Assembly: GCA_032629725.1 (NCBI GenBank)
Contig: JAFEVB010000002.1
Span: 1,116,001 to 1,180,000, forward strand
Length of the DNA: 64,000 bases
Source: Gremmenia infestans
Lineage: Eukaryota > Ascomycota > Leotiomycetes > Helotiales > Hamatocanthoscyphaceae
Direction of reading: 5' to 3'
The position numbers were made by a program, and so were the translations under genes. Positions 1 through 10,551 of the stretch are shown piece after piece (position 1 is the first letter of the stretch; every line of letters begins with the position of its first letter). The notes under the pieces are model-generated. The model saw only the letters and a list, made by a program, of their open reading frames with translations. It searched no databases and had not been told where the DNA came from.

Positions 1-256
1 ACCCAGCGAGAAATGAAGAAAACGCCATCCCATCCATTCATCTATCATCATGCAAATGCGTACCGCACCCGTCCATCCATCATATCATCTGCCCAGCCAG
101 ATAGATCTCACGCAAAACACATATGCAGACCTCGCAAATCCAGCCCTCTATGTATGTATGTACGTACGTATTGTCCGCCCGGTACACGTAGAATCATCAT
201 GCTCGTGCACGCTCGTATGCGAAGAAACCCCTCCCCTCTCAACACCAACACTGACA

Positions 257-845
257 CTAACACCCCCCTCGAAGCGCAAGCACCAAATGCAGCGTCGCTC
301 CCCCCTCGAGATTGTACTCCGCGGCTGTCTTGTCATCGGCCCTATGCACCCACACGCTAATTAGTCCCCGTCCACGAAACAAATAAAAGGAAGGATGAGA
401 AGAGAAGAGGTCAGAGAGACGAGAGGGGGTGATAGAGGAAGAGAAGGGGATAGAGGGGATAGAGGGGATGTTACATCTGCTTCCCGCCAAAGATAAGACG
501 CTGTTGTACTGGTGGTATACCCTCTTTCTCCTCGACCTTTTCTTTGATTTGCGATACCTGTTGTTCTCCCGTAAGCAGCTGCTTTGCTCTCCTCCACTTT
601 ACAGTAGATAAATTTAAACTCCATCCGCACACGCATGTAAGAACAATTTTGGGGCGGCGCGCGATGGGTTATGAGGGAGGTAGGGGGGGATGGGGAGGGG
701 AGGGAAATGAGGGGTGGTACTTTGTACTCGGGCTCGATATCAAGCTCGATTTCCTTGCCGGTCAGTGTTCGGACTCTTTGTTTCACGTCAGCGTGTGCAC
801 ATTTCGCAAATGAGGGAAGGAGGGTAAGACGTACTTGATAAGCAT
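257..845 (-). CDS. RUB1: NEDD8/Rub1 ubiquitin-like modifier
   Basis: Small ubiquitin-like modifier that is conjugated to cullins and so activates SCF-type ubiquitin ligases. Four exons on the minus strand: 845-835, 775-721, 557-475 and 341-257. All join with GT-AG borders to give 77 residues. The start MLIKVRTLTGKEIELDIE and the end LHLVLALRGGC are diagnostic of NEDD8: residue 72 is Ala, where ubiquitin has Arg. The Gly75-Gly76 end is followed by only one residue (Cys77), which a NEDD8 hydrolase would have to remove. The first exon is only 11 nt and splits Lys4. Single-frame ORF calling breaks this gene into unrelated pieces. The third intron contains a repeated AGAGGGGAT-type run on the plus strand (about 447-470), which is pyrimidine-rich in the transcript. 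The identification rests on sequence recognition and is strong. Confidence 0.93.
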
Positions 846-1405
846 GGTGGCGTTTGTGCTTGGGGTTGTGCTTGTGTCGTGGGCGCTGGGTAGGTAGGTT
901 GAGTGTGGTGGGATGTGGAAGTTGATGTGGAGTCGAAGTTGAAGTTGTTGGTGGGGTCAATGGATGCGCTGCAGCCTTGCCGTCGGGAGAACGCGCTTTT
1001 ATGTGGGACAGTACGGCTAACGGAATCGGGGCTAGCGGACTTCTCGCGGGTGAATAGGGGAGAGTATCATGTGATTAGTAGCAGCATCATTGAAGCAAAC
1101 TATGGTATTAGCTGGCAGTATAAAGGTCTAGTAATTGATTGTGACAGCTCTCCTGTGAATAACCGATATTTTAAACCAAAAGATGATCCAAGCTTTGCTA
1201 AATATGAATGGGAGATCAAAGAAGCTCTAAGTGTTATCTATCTAGTACCAACACATTTACAGCCAGCAACGCATTTGATGCGAGCATCAATAACACCCTT
1301 ATATTCACAATATCAAATTTCAAGTATATAGCTCCCTCCTCCTTCTTCTTCATATCCAAATAACACCCACAAAACAAAAGCCAATACCCGTCCACCAACA
1401 TCAGA

Positions 1406-1633
1406 ATGTCTACATCACCTCCACTCCCATCTCCATCTCTCTCCCAGTCCCACGATACCGCAAACATCATTCTCCTCGCAACTTCACTTTTCCTTATCTC
1501 CATAGCAATCTATCTAGACCTGACCACACATGTTTCTCAGAAACGGAAACGTCAGCAAGCGTCACCTAGTCCCGTAGAGACGCAGCGATTCACTAAACGG
1601 AGGACGCGGGATGTGCCAAGGCCGGAGTTATGA
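1406..1633 (+). CDS. Small single-pass membrane protein, hypothetical
   Basis: Intronless ORF of 75 residues. It has a Ser/Pro-rich N-terminus, one hydrophobic stretch at about residues 20-38 (NIILLATSLFLISIAIYLDL) and a basic tail containing KRKRQQ and KRRTR. The ATG follows an A/C-rich stretch without ATG that resembles a fungal 5' leader. I do not recognise a family. The hydrophobic segment followed by basic residues would suit a tail-facing-cytosol single-pass protein, but a chance ORF cannot be excluded. Without transcript evidence it remains a weak call. Confidence 0.35.
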   Translation: MSTSPPLPSPSLSQSHDTANIILLATSLFLISIAIYLDLTTHVSQKRKRQQASPSPVETQRFTKRRTRDVPRPEL

Positions 1634-1910
1634 GGGTGTCGTGGGTTGAACTGAGGTTAGGGATCAAATTCATGCAACGGAACGGCTGTGGATGCTTTTT
1701 GGGGGGGGCAAGGATTGGATAGGAAGGGTGGGAAGGGAAATGCTACAGGTTTGAGGCAATAGCCAGTATGACGCATACGTATTGACAGTTTTGCACACTT
1801 AGATTATACGCATAACATGCCATAACATACCATACCATACCATACATACATTACAAGCCTGCATTACCAAAAAGCAAGAAAAACATTGCCCAGATTCTCC
1901 CGCCTTAACT
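1634..1910. repeat. Intergenic stretch with a CATAC-type microsatellite
   Basis: At about 1811-1852 the sequence is a run of imperfect 5-mers (CATAA/CATAC, with CATAACATGCCATAACATAC followed by repeated CATAC units). It lies just beyond the stop of the minus-strand permease. No gene is visible in the rest of the interval. Confidence 0.7.
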
Positions 1911-3691
1911 CTAATACACATACCGAAAGTTCGGATTCTCTTTATCAGTCAAATCATCAAACGCATGCACCATCTGCTCATCAACAACGGTCCCAGAAGC
2001 CGCAAGTTCCGATTGCAGTTTATCTTTTCCCTTATTCTGAGCTTTCAAGTAGAAATGCAAGAAAATAACAACTAGGACAAGAAGTACATAGCAGCCCATG
2101 TGCGTCGAAAACGCAATAATATAACGAGGTGCGTTCCAGGCGAGGAAGACTTGGGGTCCTATTATGCAGCACGTGGAAGTTAGGGTTTGTTTTGTGTTGT
2201 TCGTGTTATTTACCAACGGACGGGATGGTAGGAATTGTGAGAAAGACGTAACTTACCAATAGCATTACCAGTAGCCCAAGAAATAAAATTCGCCGCCACC
2301 ACGACCGTTTTCTTTGTCTGCCCGCCGATGTTGCGCGAAATCATACTTATGGCGATTGTTTGCGCGGCCCAGAAGCTGAGAACGAGGTAGTAGGAGAATA
2401 GAAGGCCGGCTTGCGTGGCTCGGCTGGTGTTTTGGACTGTCAGGAGGACGATGGTGCCGATGACAGACCTGGTGTATAGTATTGAAATCAATTATATGAA
2501 GGAGTGGAAACAAATGGGAGAAGGAAGAGTAACGTACGGTGCAACGTAGATGCCCATCACAAGAGTATTTTGCTTCGTCTTTGCGATGAGCCAGGTGCTG
2601 CTAAGAAGAATGAGAATAATATAGGCACCTAAGACCATGGCAAGTAATTGGGTTTGCAGAGTGGTGAAGTGAAAACTCTTGATGATGATGTTGGCGAAAG
2701 CACCCAGACCACTCGTGGGTAGCGTGGTGCAAAAGGTGATTAGACAGTAACACCACATTTGGGGATCTCTGAATGCTTCCCACAACTGTTCCACCCTAAT
2801 ATGTTTGTTCTGCACCCCGGTCTGATTGCTCCGCACGCGCTCGACGAGCAATTTCTTATCATCCTCGTTGAAGCACTTGGCACGCATAGGGCTGTCTGGC
2901 ATGTAGACCAGGACAAAAATACCCCAGAGCACAGATAAACAGCCATAAGTGATGAATATTGCTTGCCACGACTTGATAGATAAGGGTGGGCTTTTGATGA
3001 GGGAGAAGCAGTACGCGAGAAGACCGCCGACAATTTGCTGCATGCCGTTCATCATGTACCAGTAACTAACAGTAGCAGCTTGCTCCTCACGCTTGTACCA
3101 CATGGAGCTCAAATACACAAAACTAGGCTGGCAGACTGCTTCGAATATCCCGAGCAGGGTGCGTAGTATGACGATAGTTGTGAAGTTTTTCGCAACAGCA
3201 TGCAAAGCGAGCGTCGCGCCCCAGAGGATAATTGACACGCCGAGATATTTCGCGATGGGGAGGCGTTGAATCAGCAGATTGGTAGGATACTCGACAATAA
3301 GGACCGCAATGTAGATGCAAGTTGTAAGCCATGCGAATTGTTGTCCTTTCAAATGAAGATCGGCGGGAAGTCCCATAATACTCGCAAAGCTCATAGTTCC
3401 CTTATCCAAGGCTTGCAAGAAATATGTAAATATCATGATGCTCAATACACGTTTGTCGATCTTTCGCTTGAGTCGAAAATTGTCTTCGGGTGAGATGGTG
3501 ACCGCAACGTCGAAAGCATATTTCGCAACTTCCTTGTCCACTCGATTGAAGTCCATATGATCTTTCTTGAAGTTCTCATCCTCATTCTCAGCATGGACAG
3601 CCGGTGCAATCTCAGGATCTAGGGCAAATTTGTGATCCACATCCGCATAGGAACCGCCAGGGCTCGTGGGTAGGATCTTTTGATCTGCCAT
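1911..3691 (-). CDS. MFS transporter, allantoate permease (Dal5)-like anion:cation symporter
   Basis: Plasma-membrane permease of the major facilitator superfamily, ACS family. Three exons: 3691-2538, 2468-2257 and 2158-1911. All have GT-AG borders and join in frame to 537 residues, normal for the family. A cytosolic N-terminus of about 75 residues precedes the first helix (SIMIFTYFLQALDKGTMSF). The ALDKGT motif and the following YPTNLLIQRLP stretch are typical of Dal5-like members. About twelve hydrophobic segments follow, with a long central loop after YMPDSPMRAKCFNEDDKK. The exon joins restore continuous helices (IYVAP to SVIGTIVLL, and TGNAIG to PQVFLAW). It is transcribed divergently from the GH105 gene with a 581-bp shared promoter, so import of a pectin-derived acid or sugar is possible. 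The family alone would suggest ureido acids, vitamins or other organic anions. The substrate is unknown. Confidence 0.88.
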
Positions 3692-4272
3692 GATGTTTAG
3701 GAATGCACATAAAAGATGGGCGAGCGATAAGAATGGACTATAAGAGGGAGGAGATGCTGAGAATGATATATCTCTAGGCGCTTAGCATGCATATGCTGTC
3801 GAGGAGAACGTTGAATATATTCATTTGCCCTAAGCTCGCACTTCGGCTCTTATGAACCCATACAGATCATCCTATGTAGGTTAACACGCGCGACGAGATC
3901 CACTTCCCCATGCGGTGAACCAATTCATGGAGTCTTAGCGAGATGCAAACGTTGGGGTTGTGGAGTAGAGGGGCTCTACAATCGCGGGGTCATTGACTTC
4001 AAGACTCATAATTGGACTGTACTATTCGAGTGGAGAGCCTTGCAGCTTTGCGATTAAGTCTGGGGAGAGACGCAGGTGCGAAAGAAACCTCGGTATGATT
4101 GTGACCGAAGAACGTGGCCGGCACTATATCCACGAATCAAACTTGGTCTAAGGGTGGGATGGTCCGACGATCCTGATATGATTTTCCTTTTATGATCGGA
4201 CCATTTCAGCCCCAATAATAGAAATGATCAAGGAGACTTTTTAAATTGTAGAAACGAAGCTCTCAAAAAAGG
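3692..4272. promoter_or_regulatory. Shared divergent promoter of permease and GH105 hydrolase
   Basis: This 581-bp gap separates the two start codons. A perfect 9-bp inverted repeat lies at 4159-4167 (ATGGTCCGA) and 4196-4204 (TCGGACCAT), with 28 bp between the arms. A CCAAT box at 4212-4216 is 57 bp before the GH105 ATG. The CCG and CGG cores are the kind of half-site bound by Zn2Cys6 regulators. A CTGGGG at 4060-4065 matches the very loose CreA consensus and could be chance. Confidence 0.5.
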
Positions 4273-5447
4273 ATGCCGCAGGTTGCCTATGGGGTCGGCG
4301 CCCAGGATATACATAAAACAATCAAGTCATTGATTCACCAACTTGTAAATATCAAAGACGAAACAGGCGAATTCCTCCTCCGACTAGAAGATGGCCGAGT
4401 TATTGATACGAAAGGTTGGAATGGATGGGAATGGACGCATGGTATTGGGCTCTACGGCCTTTGGAAATATCACACCTTGACAGGGTCAAATGAAGCCCTT
4501 GTTATCATTGAAGATTGGTTCGCAGCTCGATTTGAGGAAGGTGGAACAACAAAAAATATCAACACAGTTGCGTGAGTTTCTAAGCAGCCGTTTAAAAACG
4601 AGAGAGAGCTAATTGTATTCCCAGAGTAATGCTGACCCTTGCATATGTGTACGAAAAGTCGGGGAATCAGACATATCTGCCATGGCTCGACAGCTGGGCA
4701 CAATGGGCGATGTATGAACTCCCCCGTACGCAATACGGCGGCATGTCCCATATGACATACAACTCGCTCAACTCAGAAGAGCTTTGGGACGATACGCTCA
4801 TGATGACCGTTCTCCCACTGGCCAAGATCGGAAAATTGCTAAATCGACCGCATTATGTAGAAGAAGCAAAGAGACAATTTCTTCTCCATATCAAATACTT
4901 ATTCGACACTAAAACCGGGCTCTTTTATCATGGATGGACGTTTGCAGATGGTGGGCATAATTTCGCCCGAGCTCTTTGGGCGCGAGGTAATTCATGGTTG
5001 ACTATCGTTATACCAGAAATGCTAGAGCTCCTCGATCTGCCCGCCAACGACGCCTTTCGAATTCATCTCATTGACACGCTGGAAGCTCAATGCCGAGCAC
5101 TTCTATTGTACCAAGAGCCAGGTGGACTCTGGCGGACACTGCTCGACCAGCCTTTGGACGAAGGATCGTATGTTGAGAGTTCTGCGGCAGCAGGATTTGC
5201 TTACGGTATGCTCAAGGCGTTGCGATTGCGATACATTCATGGAGAACAGTTCCAGGAGTCCGCCATCAGGGCGATCAAGGCTGTTTTGGGCAAGGTCAGC
5301 AGCGAGGGGGAATTGATGGATGTGAGCTTTGGGACAGCAATGGGCCACACGTTGCAGCACTATAAAGATATCGATCGCACCAGTATGCCATACGGACAGG
5401 CAATGGCCATTATGGCCTTGGGAGAATTTTTAAGGGTGTTTATATAA
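4273..5447 (+). CDS. Unsaturated rhamnogalacturonyl/glucuronyl hydrolase, GH105
   Basis: Two exons, 4273-4571 and 4625-5447, with a 53-nt intron (GTGAGT to CCAG) give 373 residues, the usual GH105 length. The family hydrates the unsaturated uronic acid left by lyases on rhamnogalacturonan or pectin oligomers. Landmarks are WNGWEWTHGIGLYGLWKY near the N-terminus, WDDTLMMTVLPLAKIG, HGWTFADGGHNFARALWARGNSW (the WxRGN signature) and the C-terminal MPYGQAMAIMALGEFLR. No signal peptide is visible, which fits the many intracellular GH105 members that act on imported oligomers. The divergent permease fits that idea. The pectin lyase at 39.4 kb acts in the same catabolic area. The exact uronate linkage cannot be read from sequence. 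Confidence 0.9.
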
Positions 5448-7079
5448 AGAGAATAATAGATGGAAGTCAGAACGACACGTCCCAAGCCTCTCCCGCTAGC
5501 CCACCACGTGACCTAATCTATTTCCTCTAATTGTTGGAATAGGTAGGTCATAAAGCTGATCGAATAGAAGCTTGACACTAGCATAATAGGTAATAGTCAG
5601 TTACTGTGATGTGAGTGTGCAAGCAAGAACCACCCCACCGGAAAAAAGACATGGCTCCGGTACGCTTATATAAGCGGTTACATTCAACCTGGTGAACCAC
5701 CAGTGAACACCAATTCTTTCTTCAAGGGTCTAAGCTTCTTCTCCCTTAAATTACTACAACAATCATCATAGCAATTCGCATTCTCATTTAAAACTTCGTC
5801 TATATTATGATTATATCCCGATATGTATCTTTAAGATTTCGTTAACCTCATAACCTCCTAAACTCGAAGTTAAGGAGTATCCAGAAGAAGCAAAGAATAT
5901 TACGCATACGGTGTACAAGCAACCATTTCGAGGCAAACAATAAAGGAAGTTAGTATATCTGATTTCAATTTTAGTACAAAGTATCTTCCACTGAGGCCTT
6001 CTTACTGTTCTCTTACCTGCCAATTGCAAAACATGAAGTCATTTCCGTATCACCAATGACGCATCAAAGGGCTGCAGCGAAGCGCGACTTGCAACAAAAG
6101 AATGCGGCCAGTTAAGACTCGATCTTTTCAAATCCTTACTAAATGAGTTATATCCATGATACGCGAAGGCCCGAGTCTCGAATAGTCTACGCAAGAGACA
6201 ACCTCGTATACTAGCCTAGCTATAGCCGCATTCTTGCTGTCTTAACTACCTAGGCATTCATTGCTATTTGTTATATTGCACGACGCGCTTGGCTGAGGCT
6301 CATTTAATATATTATTCGCAACGCACGAACATTTAATACCTAGGCCCAGGAGGATTAGGAGGAGTCGGGCACAATGCCTATGTCTTGGGCGAAGGCTTCC
6401 AGGAGCTTCTGCTGCAGCGGTTTCTGTTCCAGGCAGCACCTGTCTCGTGGGAGATGAGTCCGGAGGAAATAGGTGTAGCGAGAGAGTTGGTGAATCGCGA
6501 AGATGGCTTTGAGAAGGCGACTGCGGGAAACCAGATACTGTCATATGATGATAGGGAATATTTGGGAAGCTGATCCCTAGGTCGTTGTATGGGGTTCCCT
6601 TTGGGGTTTCAGCTCGGCCGACCTTGGGAGGTAATACTTTTGGGTAGCATGGCTTTTGGTATATTTATCTGCTATAAATGTTGCGACATCCTCAACTGAC
6701 GTTCCCACTGTAATGGTGCCATCCACTCTCCACTATCCCAGTGTTGACATTTGAATGAGCCTAGAGCACTCGCCCATCACAGGCTACCCATCTATGTAAG
6801 CAACGCTTCGCAAGGGGAGGACACCCTTAACAATGCGTTTTAAAAAAGGAATTCGAAAAGATGCAACAGGAAAGAGACTTGGGTTATGGGCATCTTTAAT
6901 TGCTATGCTATCTATCTTTTGTATGCCTGAAACCTCTAATGGTCATCCACCATAACTGACCATAACCCCATTCTGCAGAGTCCCGGACTTGAACAAACAA
7001 ACAAATAAACCATCCATCCATATACGCCCACCATCCAGCCTGTCCAATGCCAATCCCAATCCTTGCCTAGATACTCGCA
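5448..7079. other. Intergenic region, no supported gene
   Basis: About 1.6 kb between GH105 and the CstF-64-like gene. The longest open stretch is at 6385-6573 (62 codons, containing PVSWEMSPEEIGVARELVNR). It has a coding-like composition, and its frame runs open upstream to about 6345, but I recognise no family and see no convincing splice partner. The rest is AT-leaning with nothing identifiable. Confidence 0.4.
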
Positions 7080-8182
7080 TCATCTCCCATAAGTCGCCCT
7101 TAACGCCATAATCTGCTGCCGTTCCGCTGCAGGCAACGAATCAACAACCTCCTGACTCATCGCCATAACCTGCGCAATCAACGCCTCCTGATCCGGCATC
7201 ACTTGAGGCGGTGGAGGCGGCGGCGCATATCCATGGTTTGGAACAGGCGGCGTACCCACACCAAGCTGTCCGCTCATATGTTGCGGTGGGGGCGGGAAGC
7301 CAGGTGGGTATGCGCCTGTTGGTACGGTGTTAGTAGCTTGTTCCACCACGCTCGTGAGCGCGTCCGTGGACACCAGACCCATGAGCAGCAGGGCTTGGAA
7401 GATGGCGTAGGAAAGCTGGGGGGCTTGGTGTAGTAGCTCGGTTGCTTTGGAGGGGTCGGTTGTGGCGAGGGTTTTCATCTGCGAGAGCACGTCGAGGAGT
7501 TGTTGTGGGGGGAGCGTGCTGAGGGTGCGCGAGATGGCATCGGGGCAGTCGAGGCCGGCGGGGAGGTCGATGCCCAGGGGCAGTGGGGGCAGTGTGGAAT
7601 TGCCGTTGTGGGCTTGCGAGGGGGGAGGGATGGGCATGCCATTTGAAGGGGGTGGGTGTTGATATCCTGCTGGGGCGGACTGTGGAGAACATATATATTA
7701 GTACGGTGATAGAGGAGATGGAGGGGTCAAAGGCCGGGGGAGGGGGTATCTTACATTATCATCGTCGCCGCCAGCATCGTTGGAGAAATCAACGCGTAAT
7801 TTCCGATTCATGATCTCGTAGTCGTTGAGGTTTCGTACTGCTGATGATGCGGAATCTGTAGTCGCGCAAGGTCAGTGAGTTTCCATCAATCTGTGCAACA
7901 TGCATGGATAGGTATAGGACCAACCTGAATCTGGGTATTCTGCGAAACCAAAGCCCTTTGGCCGACCGGTTTCTCTATCATATACCAGTCTGAAATTCAA
8001 TACCTTGCCGGCGCTGCTGAAGATATCGACGATTTGTTCTTCGGTAAGGCCTACAGGCGAAAATTAGCTTTCTTGTTACTGTTGTTGCGCCTGGCTTCTG
8101 TTGCGGGCGGGCAGTATTCACCATATGGTATATTGCCCACGAAGACACTTTTAGAAGGCGGCTTTGTCGACATTGTAGACAT
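7080..8182 (-). CDS. CstF-64/Rna15-like mRNA 3'-end cleavage factor
   Basis: Four exons, 8182-8122, 8050-7925, 7855-7755 and 7679-7080, join in frame to 295 residues. The nuclear RRM protein binds the U/GU-rich element in pre-mRNA 3'-end processing, with Rna14/CstF-77 as partner. The RRM occupies about residues 11-90, with RNP2 VFVGNIPY and RNP1 KGFGFAEY. The hinge domain (about 135-190, DAISRTLSTLPPQQLLDVL and LSYAIFQALLLMGLV) matches the Rna14-binding region. A Pro/Gly-rich linker ending in a run of Pro leads to a C-terminal helical domain (QEALIAQVMAMSQEVVDSL). The modest length and absence of long repeats are typical of fungal members. All introns are GT-AG. Of two nearby ATGs, the upstream one (8182) was chosen; the other is three codons in. 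Confidence 0.9.
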
Positions 8183-8747
8183 GGTGGAGCAACAGAAAGG
8201 GCAATAGCAATAGAAATAACAAAGTGAGGAGCTGCGGAATCAAAGGTAGGAAGAGCAGGACAGATCACAGCAGCAGGAGAAGGGTCAGACTCAGGAATGG
8301 AGGCAGAGGATCACTTGTCTGTCACCTTCAAGGTCAAGGAACGGTTTGTGAGAAATTGAATGGCACAGAAGTCTTATGGGAAAGGTATTTCTGGCTATTC
8401 TAATCCTGCTTGCTTGCTTGCCCCTTGTCGTTTGCCTAGTACCGAATTGAATATTGTTTGCCGCACTCCTGCCGACGTTTGTGTCTTCAACCTAAAAAGC
8501 TTTCGTCGTTGTGGGTGGTTTCTTTGTCGTTGTCGAGTTTTGATATGTCTGCCGCTAAGGAATCTGGAGAACTTACCCTTACCCTTACCTTACCTAAAGT
8601 ACCGACCGGCCTGGTACAAAAGTGGAGACCTCAAGGTAAAATACACTAGTAAACATTCGTAACGGACTTTTGCTTCTCGTGCTCCTACCCTACCTCAACA
8701 GCTTCATCTCGCCACCACCACCAGGTTCTCATACATAACCTGCAAAG

Positions 8748-9786
8748 ATGTCAACCCCACAGGAAGCATGGAGGCAGCTCGCCAAAAACGTAGAACGTGT
8801 TCGCCAGGCAGGAGGAGGTGGTGGCCCCAGTCCAAAGGGTTTCGCTGGAGGAGCTGCAGCGCTCTTGGCCCTCGGAGGGATCTTGGTAGTAGGCAACAAC
8901 TCGCTCTTCAACGTCGATGGTGGTCACAGAGCTATCAAGTACACCAGAGTTGGTGGTGTCAGCAAGCAGATTTACTCTGAAGGTATGGAACCCGCGTGCA
9001 GCCGCGCATTGAAGCTCCCAGCATCCAGCAACTGACAATCCCTACTCGACAGGTACCCATCTTAAGATCCCATGGTTCGAAACCCCAATAGACTACGACG
9101 TTCGCGCGAAACCACGCAATGTCGCCTCTCTCACCGGTACGAAAGATTTGCAGATGGTCAACATTACATGCCGTGTCCTCTCCAGGCCAAGAGTCGACGC
9201 CCTTCCCCAAATATACCGAACATTAGGCACGGATTACGATGAGCGAGTCCTCCCTTCGATCGTTAATGAGGTACTGAAGAGCGTCGTTGCGCAGTTCAAT
9301 GCCAGTCAATTGATTACACAACGTGAGAATGTTGCGAGATTGGTCAGGGAGAACTTGTCAAAGCGGGCAGCGAGATTCAACATCATGTTGGATGATGTTT
9401 CTCTGACGGTATGTGGGCTCTATATTTTCACTCTTGCAATCGCTGACATCCTTAAGCATCTTGCATTCTCCCCCGAATTTACCGCAGCTGTCGAAGCTAA
9501 GCAAGTAGCACAACAAGAAGCCCAACGAGCCGCTTTCGTAGTCGATAAAGCCCGTCAAGAGAAGCAAGCAATGGTTGTCCGAGCCCAGGGTGAAGCACGA
9601 TCCGCAGAGCTTATTGGAGATGCCATCAAGAAGAGTCGGTCATATGTTGATTTGAAGAGAATTGAGAACGCAAGAGCTATTGCCCAGATTCTCCAGGAGG
9701 CTGGTGGGAAGAACAAGTTGTTTTTGGACTCGGAGGGATTGGGCTTGAATGTTACGGAGGGGTATGAGGATAAGACGAAAAAGTAA
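8748..9786 (+). CDS. PHB2: Prohibitin-2, mitochondrial inner-membrane scaffold
   Basis: Three exons, 8748-8982, 9053-9408 and 9457-9786, give 306 residues, the standard Phb2 length. Prohibitin-2 assembles with prohibitin-1 into inner-membrane rings that stabilise respiratory subunits and control the m-AAA protease. The N-terminus has a Gly-rich stretch and one hydrophobic anchor (residues about 32-50, AAALLALGGILVVG). The PHB/SPFH domain follows (NVDGGHRAIKYTRVGGV, HLKIPWFETPIDYDVRAKP). A long C-terminal coiled coil (EAKQVAQQEAQRAAFVVDKA, QGEARSAELIGDAIKKS) comes before the short tail. Splicing at SE/GTHLKIPW and DVSLT/HLAFSPEF restores the conserved sequence. Very secure. Confidence 0.96.
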
Positions 9787-10551
9787 TGGCATAATCGAGG
9801 TGTAAAAGGAACTCTCCACTGTACTTGAAGCGACAATACTGTATTCTATATCAAAAAATGTGCCTACCTATTTTATTATGCCTTTGAGCTGTGATTAGGG
9901 AAGAGGGCACTCCATACTCTTTATACAAGAATCTCTTACTCTTCCGAATTCACGCCCACCTTTGGGTTCCCATGAGTGGTGAGTTCTTTCATCGCCCCTC
10001 CGAATCACCTGATCGCTCGTCAATGATTATAGCTAGCGCGCGTAGCCAAGAGCCAAGACATCTCTCACCTGCCGCTTGAGGCATCGTCAACTACTGTACT
10101 ACCTGGGTATACAGCACGCCTTACCATGAATCTCGAACGGCCGAACAGACATTCCTATTTGTACCTCGCGCGGGGACGGGCGACCCGAAGATTTAAAATG
10201 AGTTTCTAGAGCTTTCTAGAGCTTCCACCGCAGAAGTTGTTGCAGGATAGAGATTAGAATGCTTCTGAGTGGTTGGCTGAATTGTACTGTATACAAGAGA
10301 AAGATGCAGGCCAAGACTTTTTCCCATGCATCAGGGTTTTATTACCAACACCGACCACAAGTTAGTTAGTTGCCCCTTGCATATGTCTTCCTTGGCATGG
10401 AGCACTGATGGTGAGATGCCCATGGGTCTGGAGATCGGGCCGGGAGGTATGGGTATAAGTATAAGTAAAGCTCTCTCCCATCTTGCGCGGACCCCCTCAA
10501 CTGCTCATTCCGTTTCCTTCCTCTTCAATTCCTTCAAGGAAACTGTTCAAG
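9787..10551. promoter_or_regulatory. Intergenic region with TATA-like element before DPP V
   Basis: No gene is visible. A doubled TATAAG (TATAAGTATAAG, 10454-10465) lies about 90-100 bp before the chosen DPP V start and is followed by a CT-rich stretch. This is a plausible core promoter and leader. Confidence 0.4.

Noticed and set aside
361..960. 199-codon minus-strand ORF as a single protein
   Set aside because: It contains NEDD8 exon 2 read through its introns. Only 775-721 within it is coding.
8571..8597. CTTACC/TTACCC-rich run resembling an interstitial telomere
   Set aside because: The unit is TTACCC/CTTACC, not TAACCC/TTAGGG, and it is short and irregular. It sits in the region between two housekeeping genes.
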